Of a stretch of 64,000 nucleotides of DNA, positions 13,735-25,038 are shown in pieces. The position numbers were made by a program, and so were the translations under genes. Every line of letters begins with the position of its first letter. Positions within the stretch are counted from its first letter, which is position 1. The notes below the pieces were generated by a model, which was given only the letters and a program-made list of their open reading frames with translations, did no database searches and had not been told where the DNA came from. Source of the stretch: Echinococcus granulosus (taxonomy: Eukaryota; Platyhelminthes; Cestoda; Cyclophyllidea; Taeniidae); contig NW_020170393.1 of NCBI RefSeq assembly GCF_000524195.1, forward strand, positions 1,028,523 to 1,092,522, in the 5' to 3' direction.

Positions 13735-16700
13735 ATGGAGAAGTCCTTAATTTTTAACGACTATGGGAGCCTCCTGTTCCCGGCTTATGAGAACACCTAT
13801 TCGGACTGCGGTGAGTACCCTTGCTCCAGTCGGGATTACCTCCGTGAAGGAAAAAGTGCCATTGAATACGCGACCTACGATGCACCGGGGTCAAATACGT
13901 CCGCTGCGGCTTGCCACTGGTTTGGAAGTAAATACAGTGAGTTATGGCTGGTATTTGTTTCTATTTTATTCATACATGGATTAATGAAACTAAACAGCTT
14001 AAGTGGGGTTCTAAAATCTTAATGTAATCCAGGTAGTTTTCTATGATAAAATACCGATTTTGTAGCCAACACGACTGTCGACTTCCTTGCCCAGATTCAT
14101 TTCTTCATCAATGGTAGCACTAATTTTTTCGAAGCACTGATCCATTTGTAGCTCCCTGCTAACCTTCCAAGCTTTACTTATTAGGAGAATTATGGCTAAG
14201 ATCCTCAACCATCTGGCTTCTTTGTTGTAAAGGCCGGTCTTTGGAAGTGGTGGTTATTTCAGTTCTTAAAGGCCGCTTGAGCCTTGCTTTCCTTTTTTAT
14301 TCTGTCATCACCCGAAAGAGAAATTACAAAATATTTGGGCATTCTTTCCTCCAGCGCTTCGAGTTGAACACATACTGGTTAATTTAAGGCTTTGATTCTG
14401 TGCCCTCAAGTTGTCATCGTAATTACAACAATACCCACAAGTTACCTGATAAATCTCGATGTGAACATAAGGGAGAAGTTAGAATGCTGCTGAGCTTGAA
14501 ATGAGCCATTATTTTGATGTGGTCCTTACAAATGCTTATTGATTCTCTAGTAAAGCATTATTTAGGAATATACTGAAATTTTGTAACACTTGTAACCGGC
14601 CTCAGACGCAGCGGACTCGCCTATCACCATATCTCTCATTTGTCTCACTAAATGGGGGCAGTTTGTTCAGTCCAAACACCATGTTTACTCAGGTCCTACA
14701 TTTCCCTTCTCCCTCCCCCTCCCCCATCTGCCTTAATATCTCGCCTTATCATCATGGGTAAACAGAAGGGAGGCTTGATTAGACTTGTAGCAGGAGTAGC
14801 CGAGAGAGAGAGAGAGAGCACGGGTGGACTGTTTGCTCGCAAACAGAGTTTGCTTCTGTGAAGTTAGCACAGCTGTCAGACGCCCCCATTACCGTCGGGT
14901 TGTTCTCACAAACCTACTCTAATTACATTCAGCGCGGACGTTTTTCATCCATCCTAGTGGTGTTGCCATCCTTTTCCACTTAGGTTTTGCAAAAAACTGA
15001 CCTTAGTTAAGGATTCACAATTTTATCGAACTTGGGCTATTAAATAGTTTTTCAGTGATAAAATCAAAGATATTTCCAGCGACGAAAACTACCCCCTTTA
15101 GTCACGAATATTCAAAACCAGTTATTACCACAATAAGCAACACAAAGTGACTGAGCAAAATGAATGGATGAAATGTCCAACTATCTTGCCAATTATTCTT
15201 TCCTTCTAAGGCAATTATGAGTCGCGACCACTGCCACCCAACCAATCGCCAGAGTGCGCGAGTTGTGGGGCCACCGATATCGGCGGTCGCTTCTGGGTGT
15301 CACACAGTGTCCCTGGGGTGGCTCTCTGCGAGACCTGTCAATTTCAGCATCACCAACAGTCGCACCATCAACACCACCAAATTATCTCTCAAAACATTCA
15401 ATGGTGTGACTACACCTTCGCCAACAGTCTGGAGGAATTAAGTGGGTTTACTACTAAACATGCTATTGAACTTAATGTGGCAGTTTTAGCATAGAAAAAT
15501 GGTTGCATTGACAAGTTTTGAAGCTTCATTCCAAAATAGAGTGCAATGATTAATTTACCGTTGATAAGTGTCGATATCCACAGGTGTTTTGATTTGACCA
15601 ACTACTGCGAATGTCGCCTACAACAGCATTATATTAATTACAAGAGATAATGCCGGATTTACAATAGGAAAGAAGAAATCTCAGGGAGTACAAACAGCAT
15701 CCATGCTCTTATCTCCCGCTCAAATATTTGACTGCGCATGAGCGTCTCGTCATTTCCTTCCTCTGTTCACGGCGTGCCATTGTTGCCCACCATCTTGGTT
15801 AACGGTGCTGGGATGACAAATGCGTTGACTACTCGGAAAAACTTGTCACTCACTACACTATTCGGTACTGCCACGTTATCATTCCTTCCTAGATCTGTGG
15901 GAGTTGAGTCCTACTCGGACTTAAAAAAGCAGTCAGCTTTTTAATATTTAGCGTTTTATAAAGGGATATTATCTCAGATTTGATTAGATTAACTAGTTAT
16001 TGCAACACGCAAAAACTTGTTTCACGATGACTCAAAATTAAACTGAAGTGACTACAGTCGCGGTTTGGCCATAACTACTTGACCGCTGTGTCAAGTCGCT
16101 ACGACCGCCATGGAGGCCAGATAGTTTTGTCAGGTGAATAGTGCTGGTGCTTACAGCAGCAAGCACGGTTACTTTGAGGTTTCTGTGACGGTTGCTACGC
16201 CTGGATGCATACGCATGCAGATTTGCGGAGCAGAATTAAAAACACTTTTGATTCTCCAAGGGTAGCCCGTTACTGATTTGCACTAGTGTATAGTTATTAC
16301 GATATCCTCATTTTACAAGGACGACTTCACCGCTTTTTTGCCATTTCCCAGTTTATAGAAAAGCCTAACAAGTTAACCACACATTGAGGCAACGACATTA
16401 GTGCATGAATCAGGGAGGAGGGAGACGGGAAATTGAGTACTTCGATGAGCTTGAGCAAAGCGGAAATGGGGAAATCATAGTTTTATTTCTGAATTTGTGG
16501 CTCTTGCACCTTCAAAAGGCACTCAGCATTTTACTAAAGGTCCGGTGGACTTGCCGTGGCTCGTCGATGCATTATTCACGTGTGAATCTCAAAAAATGTA
16601 GTCCTAATGTCTTAAAGTATTTCTCAAGAAGAAAGTGCGCGAAAGATTGCTCAAGAGGTGCAGTTACGAATGTCGGTGGACGTTTCGGGTTGATCAATTC

Positions 16701-19700
16701 TTGGAATCATGCCTTAAGGCGTCCACATTTCACGCTCAGCTTCAAGTGTCTAGTTTTGGCATGGAATTCGTCCATTTGCACGGATAAACTCATTCAAACA
16801 AGTTCAACGCGATAAATGGTACTTCACGAAGGTGTATGAGGCTTAAACTAGTTTAGTAAGCCCAGAGGGGGATTTGATGTCTAGTAGCAGAGACGTAAAA
16901 ATGAGATGGCAGTGCCGTCATTTAACTACCTAAGCTGTGGCACTTTTATGGCCTCACGCTCCGGTCCTTTAAGGTTACTGCTACATGTAAAACAGTGCTA
17001 AAAAATGTTTTACTTTCTTGATGTAGAGTAGCGTTAATTTTAGTTGCCTGGATAGTTAAATCAGCTCGAAGGGATTCAACTAGCTAGGCATAAACCGTGG
17101 CATCTACTTAATCAGATGAATCAGTGATGAGGACGGTGAAGTCAAGGTCTTTGGGGATGCTATGCGAGGACAAAGTGACCATGTTCGTCGTATTACTGCT
17201 GAATACTTCACCTACTCTAGGAACGGCATTCCAGTGCCCCAAGTAGGCTCGTCATAGTACGCAGACCTCGTTCGCACAAGACACTTTCAAGCAGACGTAT
17301 TTTCGTAAAAACCGGACGATATTTCATTCCTCCAAGGACGCTGTTCCGTGTGAAATGGAGCCCCGAAGTCTGTTTGAACTACTTAAAGGTGATGAATAGT
17401 CTAACATGAGTAAAATCATTAACTCTATTAAATGAACGAACAATTAAACCTACCTCGCAGTAGTTGAATGGCTCTTCGAATCACAACTCTGTCACAGGAC
17501 CCCATTAGTTCATCGCGGTAAGCAGCTCTCAAGCATGTGATTTCTAATTAAAATATTTCAGCTTTTGGTAATTCTTCGTATCACTAATTCTTGTCCCATC
17601 CAAATATTCCTAAAAACGAAATAACTGTAGCGCTCTGAGACTTCTCTGACGGTGGAAGAAGTCTCGGACTGAGGGGCACTGACATGGGACCCGATGGCCT
17701 TGCTGCGGAGCTTTAAGTGCTCGTGAAACCAAACTGAAGAGCTGAACTAGCAATCAAAGTAGTACACAACCACTAATTTGATGCATTGGATGTCTAAAAC
17801 GACAAAAACATTAAATCAGCGGAGGGAGTTCAAGTTCCCATCATACAAAGTTAAATGGCAACGACGATAGCTGCAGCTGTACCGCCACATTTACTGCCGG
17901 CTACTTAGACAATGTTCCGTTTCTTCTTTTAAAGAATTTGTGGGAGATCAGTCCACTTTTGTTTATACATCATATTTTGAAATTGTATTACCTTCCATTT
18001 CTCTAAAGACCTGGACTAATTATGATCGGAGGCTAAGGTTATCAAAGTCGCAGTTTAGCTGACAAAATCTCCACCCTCTTTTTCATGGACAACATATTTC
18101 CTCTCCTTAAAAGTGCCTGGAAATGGGACATTCCTATCGCCAACAGAACAGCCGGAGGAAAAGGATGTGGAAGAGGAGGACACTAAGGGAGTGGACTGCT
18201 GGACCTCACAACGAGGAGCAAGGGACACCTCGGAATCCGCTTGTCCCGATGTCTCCCCATTCCTTCTCTGGCCAGTTTCTAACAAGCAACTGAAACAGGA
18301 TCTCAGCGCTTGGGAATTGGTGGGATGGTGTCTATGTTATACTTTGGTGTACTTGGAAAAGATTAATCGACTCACTGATGAGAGAGGAGGTCCTGGGTGG
18401 TTTCCTTCCAATACAAGCAAGCATATTAGTGTCCCTGAGTTATGGAAACAAAACTAATTTACCCTTGAATGGTGTGCCAATGGTTACGGCAATGTAATTG
18501 ATCACAGGAGTCGCTCTCCATTTAATCTTTTACCAAACTCAATTGTGAATTTATTTCATGATGATGGTGAGAAGTTGCTGCAATGCTTGAGGTTCCACTT
18601 TGGATAATTTCATTGATGGCTGCACCGTGCCGACTGTTTTTTACTGAAAAAACCTATGAAAGGGAAATCCTAGCCTTTATTTTACTTATTTTGTAAAAAT
18701 TACCATCTGGTGGTTAATTTGCTTCCAAAGACGATTCTGACACCCGCAAAAAGACCGGGAGATTAGTAACAATATAGAGGGAGATTAAGAGGTTAGGTGT
18801 CTTTAAAATAAAGGGGCAAAATTTATATTTTCAACTTTTTCTTTAAAAAAATGTCTATGTTAATCAATTGAGCGTGGCTTGGTCTCTGATTTCAATGCGT
18901 AAAAGAGTACTCCCACCTTGCGGAAATAATTTTTTGCCCCTCTGGCGAATACGAATGTGGCTCGTGATCATGACCTAGCCACAAAAACACTCCATTGGCA
19001 TATGTTAGAGAAAAGCATTTCCTAGACCCGTGTCTCCCACTCCGCCTCCCACTCCATCTGTTGTTTTTTTTCGCCTCCCAATGCCGGCTCACCTGCCAGA
19101 CTGCTGACATGTGTGCACAGCGCACGGGGCAGATTAGCTAGCAAAACCTTCCTCCGCCAACGTATCTGTGGTTTTAATTAACGTGTATGGACCACCACAG
19201 CCATGACTAATTTCCCTCTTTCGTTTCCTCTTCTGCAACCTAGCTTGGGATGTTGGCATACTCCTGTCGTAAGCCAGAGAGGGTCACGGTGTGTGCCAAC
19301 TGCCAGACCTCGGCAACCACCCTCTGGAGACGAAATGTGGAGGGTGAACCTGTGTGCAACGCCTGTGGCCTCTACTTTAAATTACACAAGGTGAGGATAC
19401 ACCTTACTCTCTCACTGGTTGCTGTAGCGAATGACTGGCGTGGGTAGTTCACGGTCAGAGGCCGTGGTTTGAGTATGTTGTGCATATCTCAGGGGTCGTT
19501 TCATAGCGTTATCTGCAGCCCTCACACAACGTAGTGAGAGATGAATAAATAGGGATGTTTGAACCGGAGACCGTTACCAGAACAGGAAAGTTAGATCGGC
19601 TATCTACCAGAACAGTAAAGCTTCCACTAGCCCTGTGTTCACTACTTGGCAGACTACAGAAGTTAGCATTTTCCCCTGCCACCGAGATCTTTTCAACCAG

Positions 19701-21897
19701 TCCTTGAGACTCAGTTTTGGTATGTTATGCCGTTATCACGGGTTGTTTCAGAGTGGTCACTGAGATATTAGCTGGAGAAAAGCGAAGCTTTATACACTTC
19801 CATGAAGGTCGAGGCAAAGCAGTGATCGCAGCACTTACTACCAGCAGATGGGGTAGTACACGCGTAAAATTGTACATAAATCTTGGTGAGGTAGACTAGT
19901 TTCTTTCATTGTCGTGGTATTATATGCCGTAGACTACTTCAGGCGGACGTATGTTACTTGTGCCAGTTCCAGCGTGTATTCAGTGCAGGTTGTTTCGCAG
20001 TACATCTGCTCAATGATTTCATTTGGCTTGCAAATTCCCAATTCATGCACTCGGAACTGTAGCCTTTTTTATCACCTCCCATTGTTGGAGCTTAAGCTTA
20101 ACAATTACCATCGGACACATCGCCACCGCAGAGGAGAGCCGCTAGAGATTCACTTAAGTCCCATGAAATGCTCTTATTATCAGGCGAAAAAGACTTATGG
20201 GGACGTGTAGCATTAGGATGGGAGATATTTTACGTGAATGAACTTAAATAGGTTGAAATATTGTCTTTTACTGAAGCACCGCTAATTTTTCAAGGTTATG
20301 CATGATACATTTTCTCGATCTTTGACCTTTTCGAATTGGGCCGATCTTTCCCCACCCCCGTGGAGGGATGAATAAGTCGAATTATTGTGAATTCTGTCCC
20401 AAGTAATTAACTGTTGAGGTGGCAACCCTTATTTTATGCATCACCGCCAGAAAAGTACACTTCTTCAACCCGACCGAATTATTTGCGAACAGCTTTTAAG
20501 GCACAGTTTAGGCGTGTATTTGTGATTTCATCCAATTGGCATTATCTTGAGATGTATTTAGCTAGTAAGTAAATATGAATTTGCGCCTTTCCTACCGGAT
20601 GATAATTCGAACGTTTCGGATCGGGTAAGGAGAAATTGAGCACCCGCCCAAAACATCAGGCTGCGTCGGGTTATTTTCATTACATCTAGGTATATTCACC
20701 TACAAACCACTTCTAGACTGACTCGTTGGCATGTAAATTTCGACGACCACTATGATACAGTGAGGACCAATTCGCAGTGAGATGTCGAAGTTGGTACTCT
20801 CTCTCTCTTCGTTTTGCTTAAAGAAATTCGACTATCTTCAAGCTGTTTCATGTGCTGGTCATGTTTTTGGCAGAGTTAGGTCCAATAACTGCCACTATGA
20901 GCTATTCAAAGCCAGAGAAGATAGGCTCCTACTGAATTATAGAGAAGCCTAACGTAGGTGGTGAGTAGAAGGCAGATTTACGCACAAGGGGTTGCAGTAT
21001 GAATAGTCTAACTATAAGACAACTTTTGACAACCCTGCGACGTGTCAGGACATTATAAAGGTCCCATTAATAAATGCATAACTTAGCCTTGGTTCACATT
21101 GATCCTCAGGCGGTCGTGTTTTGCCCTCGTGGTGCACGGTATAAAGTTGCTATCCTGCAAGTAAAACAAAAATCTGAGAAATAACTCACAATTAAAAATG
21201 AAGACAACTTTCACCGCTTCTCTGCTGGATAGAGGACCTCCGTCCTTGCATCCGTCATGTGAGGAGCACGCCCCCAAAGGGAATTTGCTTTTTTTAATAG
21301 GTTACCCGTTTACTTATCCAAACGCAAATTATTTTCAGGTTAATCGTCCTCTTTCGATGAAGAAGGAGGCTATACAGAAACGGAAACGAGGAAAAAAGAG
21401 ATCCAACAGACAGGAATCCTGCCGGCCATTTCTGCAACAGGTACGTTTACCCTAGTATTCGGTCAGGAACTTTGTGGACATCTTGGCCCGGGAAGGTGAA
21501 GCTTACACTGAAAAGTGGAAACTCATCACTAGTTCAGCTCAACGTTTGGCTTCCAATTTAATCGTGTCGCTCACTCCAAAAGGCACTTTATTCGCAATAT
21601 ATCTTGAAACACCTTAACGGCCTTGGATGGCCATTTTGAATGAACAGTTGGAGACGATGAATCCGAGTGTTTTAAATTGCCATTCTCCCCTTCCAGCCCA
21701 CGGAAAAACACCGAGTTGAGGGCTCAAGTAACTTCCGAGAGACGAATGAAGCGTGCGACCGACATATCAACGACGACTACTTTCTTTTTGGACCCTTTCC
21801 TCCACGATTAGCAGCCAGCGGCCCCACGAAAGCCGACGAGGAGCAGGGCAAAATCGCTCACAGCTACATGGACACGGCCTACTTCCTGCCCAATTGA
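13735..21897 (+). CDS. GATA zinc-finger transcription factor
   Basis: A nuclear DNA-binding protein of the GATA family. Supported exons: 13735-13936, 15211 to about 15441, 19244-19390, 21339-21440, 21697-21897. A further exon, 18114-18319, is tentative but makes the phases close (362 aa in total). The C-terminal finger is canonical (CANC, LWRR, then [12 protein letters not shown]) and is followed across an intron by [17 protein letters not shown], the usual basic tail. The N-terminal finger in exon 2 is degenerate: CASC and CETC are spaced by 20 residues instead of 17, and LWRR is replaced by RFWVSH. A His/Gln-rich stretch follows it. The C-terminus ends AYFLPN. A TATA box lies just upstream, and the gene converges on FUBP. 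Two nearby donors compete at the end of exon 1 (13928 and 13937), both phase 1. I cannot assign the GATA subclass (1/2/3 or 4/5/6). Confidence 0.85.
13937..15210 (+). other. GATA intron 1
   Basis: 1274-nt intron between the first coding exon and the degenerate-finger exon. The donor is A|GTGAGT and the acceptor is TCCTTCTAAG; the join keeps frame. It holds a short GA microsatellite. I see no other feature. Confidence 0.7.
14802..14818. repeat. GA dinucleotide microsatellite
   Basis: An uninterrupted run of GA dinucleotides inside GATA intron 1. It is short and of no evident function. Confidence 0.8.
17626..17766 (+). repeat. Dispersed LTR-like repeat, copy 1 (partial)
   Basis: Starts TGTAGCGCTCTGAGACTTC and ends near a GTAGTACA, matching the consensus start and end of the repeat family in this window. 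A block in the middle is missing compared with longer copies. It lies in the sense orientation inside a GATA intron. Confidence 0.6.
18114..18319 (+). other. Candidate inter-finger exon of the GATA gene
   Basis: A pyrimidine-rich acceptor (ending CCTTAAAAG) opens a 206-nt frame encoding an acidic stretch ([12 protein letters not shown]) and ending at TTG|GTGGGA. It accepts phase 1 and leaves phase 0, exactly what is needed between the exon ending at 15441 and the C-finger exon. No homology supports it, and the 15441 donor (AA|GTGGGT) is itself only moderate. Confidence 0.35.
19391..21338 (+). other. GATA intron between finger and basic tail
   Basis: About 1.95 kb between a strong donor (AAG|GTGAGG) and acceptor (TTTTCAG) that interrupt the C-finger at a family-typical place. 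It contains three weakly similar segments starting near 19472, 19718 and 19915 that may be an old tandem duplication. No coding content is recognised. Confidence 0.65.
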
Positions 21898-22320
21898 GTC
21901 TTTCAGAGGGCATTTTGCAGGGAATCCCCTACCCAGTACACAGACATGCACATTGGCACTGGCCTATTAAAACCCTTTCCTCGTCCCCTTTGTGCCCCTT
22001 TAAAGTAACTGACGGGTGAACAAGCTTAACTCACAAGTGCTTACGAACCTTTGTGGCGGATGGATAATCAACCTTCGAACAAGAAGAGTCCTCCCTGTTG
22101 ATGGTCGCAATAGAGAACCGCTAGCCTCTACCACGAACCACACAAAATTATGCCTAATTAGTCGATCTACACACTCATGCCACATTTATTAAAATTGGGA
22201 AGGTGAGGAGTGAGCACGCAGCTTAAACAAGTAAGCGGAGGTCACGATGGGGAGGAAGGGTGTGGGGCAGACCAGCACGACACGACACAACACCAAGGGA
22301 AGCGACGTGACGCGTCAATT
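21898..22320. other. Convergent GATA/FUBP 3' region
   Basis: The 423 bp between the stop codons of two convergent genes. It should contain both 3' UTRs. The only clear polyadenylation hexamers lie at 22185-22193, on both strands. Confidence 0.6.
22185..22193. other. Overlapping bidirectional poly(A) signals
   Basis: On the minus strand AATAAA occupies 22190-22185 (for FUBP). On the plus strand ATTAAA occupies 22188-22193 (for GATA). The hexamers overlap by three bases, so the mature 3' UTRs would overlap in antisense. Confidence 0.45.
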
Positions 22321-25038
22321 TCAGTGGTGAGGCTGTGGGGGACCGCTTGAAGCCGCTGAACCTCCCTGAGGCGGTTGAGGTGGGGGAATGCCTCCGGGAG
22401 CACCAGAGCCGCTGTTGGCGCCGCTACTGCTACTGTGTGGTTGCTGTTGCTGTTGTTGTTGCTGCTGCTGTTGATGCCATGCTTGCCACGCTTGCCACTG
22501 TTGCCATTGTTGCCACTGCGCGTAGTCGCTCTGACGGCGGAATTGACACGCATGATTTTCTCAAACTTATCTCAATACCTCCCGACTAACGATTCAGTAA
22601 GTAATCTACCTGCTGGCTTGGATCACCCGGATAGCTGCCGGTTGATTGTGGTCCGCCCTGCTGAACGTTCGAGTGCGCGCCTGATGGCTGACCGCTTTGG
22701 CTAGGATGGGAAACTGGGGCAACTCCAGTTGGGGCGGTGCCGGGCTGAGACGACGGGCCAGCGCTCTGCTGATATTGCTGAATTTGCTGCTGCTGAGCCT
22801 GCCGTTGAATCATATCAGCGTATTCATGCATGCCCTGCCTGCGGTAATACTCAATCCACGCAGCACTGTAATCGGGTTGACCGGTATGCGGATTGAACGT
22901 CGGTGCGGGCATGCTGGAAGTCCAATCTGAAAGGCACACAAACGCGAGCACAATGAAAACAAGAAAACAACACCAGTTGAACCCCTCCAGCTAACTATTA
23001 ACCACCATCCCCCAAACAGGGCCTCGTCTTCCCCTCACCGGCGAAATTCAAGTGCATTTTATATGGTGGAAGCAGATGGACACGATCAATGTAATGTACA
23101 ATGAGAAATAACAAGTGGAACAGAGACACGTATAATCAATTGGCGAGAAGTCAATAATCGTAAATCAAACCTGCGAGAGGTTTATGACGGTAGAATTCCG
23201 TACGATATTTTCTGCTCGTTCAGCTGCCTCTTTGACCTAGCGATGATAGTCGGCTCAACCACTCATTTTGGTGGTGGCGAACCTACGAAAAGATGAGCCT
23301 CTTACCTGACTGGCCATAACCGAGCTGTCCCCAGAGGTTGGAGGTCGATCCAGAAGTCGGCCTTGAGATGGGGATACCGGCGCGCTCAGAGATCATTCTT
23401 TATTGTTGATGATGATGAGGTAGCCCAGACATATTCAGTTATTCGAAGGCATGGTAATTGTTTATAGGGGAGCAGGATATTCACCAAATATATGAAGAAC
23501 AATGAAAACGAAAATGGCGCCGGTTAAGGAATAAATATAACAAAAATCTGCTACCTAATCTCATCCGGGCCAAAAAACGCTCCAGTCTCATGACTTACCT
23601 ATCGTGTTTAATTCTTCAACAAAAACTACATATGTACAAATCGCTTAAGTAAATTCAGTCATGAAACATGTGAGATAATAAATGTAACTGAAGGAGCCAG
23701 TAAGGAGACAGAATATACAGGTAACCTAACTCGAGAATTGGGCTAAAAGGAGACTTAGACGAGCTACAAAGATTAAGTAGACTGAGGTTAAATAATACAC
23801 AATGAAAGTGTGGTAACGTTCCAAAATATTAACAGCCCGGAATACAACAAAATAAGGGAGTAAACACCTTATAGCCTGTTCAATTTCGTTAGGATTGCCA
23901 CGGATGTTGAAAATCTTGATTGATGGGTCTGGAGGAGGCTCCTTTGAAATCTCAACATGAGCTCCACTGACTCGACAGATTTCTTTTATGGAATCACCAC
24001 CTTTGCCGATGACCAGACCAGCTTTTTCAGCAGGAACCGCATATCGCGTGATCTCCGCGTTTTCAGACAAATTACCCACACGTCCACGCTGTAAGAGTGG
24101 AATAAAACAAAGAAGACCGAGTTACCGTGATTATCTCGATCACGAGCGCTTTAACCCTCTCAATACGAGCTGGATCACCAGTTATACGCAGTGGTTTATC
24201 TTCCACAGTTGGTGCACTACTCTGCTGAATCAGGACCATCTTAACCCCATTTTCTTCTTGAAGTTGCTTGATTGTTTCGCCATTTTTGCCAATGACTAGT
24301 CCTGCTTTAGAACCAGGAATCATCATTTCAACCGTTGATATTGGCCCACTGGGAGCATAAACAGTCGGATTGGCTATGTGTTGATAATTCAGAGGAGAGG
24401 GCTGACCACCCATTCCGGACTTCTCAGCTCGATCAATGATGTCATTAAGCAACTGCTTCGCATGTCTATAAGAGTGTTTCAATGACCCAAGAGAACTTAC
24501 ACTACTTGCTGTGGAGTTCCCGTCAGAGTAACAACCCGCTCCGGCCGACCACCCTCTATGTAAGATGTCATAAAGAAAAAGCAAAAAACTGACCCTGAGA
24601 TATCTGAACCTTGCAGTTAGATTCATTTTGAAGGGCTGTAATCTGTTCACCCTTTTTACCGATAACTAAAGCGGTAAGATAGGAAGCCAAACTATTACCT
24701 AGACCAACAAAACGGTCTGGAATGGTCGTTTCAGTTGTAATTTGCCGTGCTGGTGAGTTTTGCTGGGCTGTGGATACTGCGCCGCCTGTAAGCTTTTGAC
24801 TCAACCTCGCGGCGGCTTCATGGGCAGCTGCAGCAGCCTTGTCAGTGTAAGGGCGTTTTTCAGCCGATGGATATTGGCCCATAGAATCGGCTGGTCGCTT
24901 TCCCCCAGCATACGCCCCATTTGGTTGCCCATCGTCAGGGGTAGAAAATTTTGAAACAACCTAAGACACTCAGCTCCATAGAAATTATACCATTTTAGCA
25001 CGTTCTATAGCAGTTTCGTACGCGTCATTATGCGACAT
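22321..25038 (-). CDS. FUBP: FUBP/KSRP-type KH-domain RNA/ssDNA-binding protein
   Basis: Far-upstream-element binding proteins bind single-stranded DNA and AU-rich RNA through KH domains. Exons on the minus strand: 25038-24991, 24960-24699, 24665-24594, 24555-24501, 24465-24126, 24088-23868, 23397-23306, 22926-22610, 22530-22321 (538 aa). The first exon (MSHNDAYETAIERAK) matches the family N-terminus. KH1 has VIGKKGEQI (GxxG 106-109), KH2 has GLVIGKNGETIKQLQ (205-208), and the last KH resembles vertebrate KH4 (GLVIGKGG, SGAHVEISKEPPP; 287-290). No KH3 exists, and there is no room for it in the 37-nt intron between the KH2 and KH4 exons. The tail carries QPDYSAAWIEYYR, then SDYAQWQQWQQWQAWQAW and poly-Gln. 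The first five introns are 30, 33, 38, 35 and 37 nt; later ones are 470, 379 and 79 nt. Human FUBP1 is about 640 aa with four KH domains. Confidence 0.93.
24666..24698 (-). other. 33-nt intron that reads through in frame
   Basis: Reads GTAATAG...CTTTAG on the minus strand. Removing it joins DRFVGL to VIGKKGEQI, restoring the conserved KH1 core. Left in, it adds 11 codons without a stop just before the GxxG loop. Confidence 0.8.

Larger units (their letters stand above)
15442..19243 (+). other. Long intronic stretch between the two GATA fingers
   Basis: This 3.8-kb interval separates the degenerate N-finger exon from the C-finger exon. It contains one diverged copy of the dispersed LTR-like repeat (17626-17766), a possible small coding exon (18114-18319), and an unrecognised 136-codon ATG-started reading frame (16405-16815) with no domain I know. 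An open stretch at 15738-15944 is also unrecognised. Confidence 0.5.

Noticed and set aside
16405..16815. 136-codon ATG-started frame in a GATA intron
   Set aside because: Long for chance, but no motif, no supporting splice sites and no codon pattern that stands out; not called.
24594..24960. Single uninterrupted exon for FUBP KH1
   Set aside because: The open frame suggests one exon, but it puts 11 extra residues into the KH1 core; a 33-nt GT-AG intron restores the family sequence exactly.
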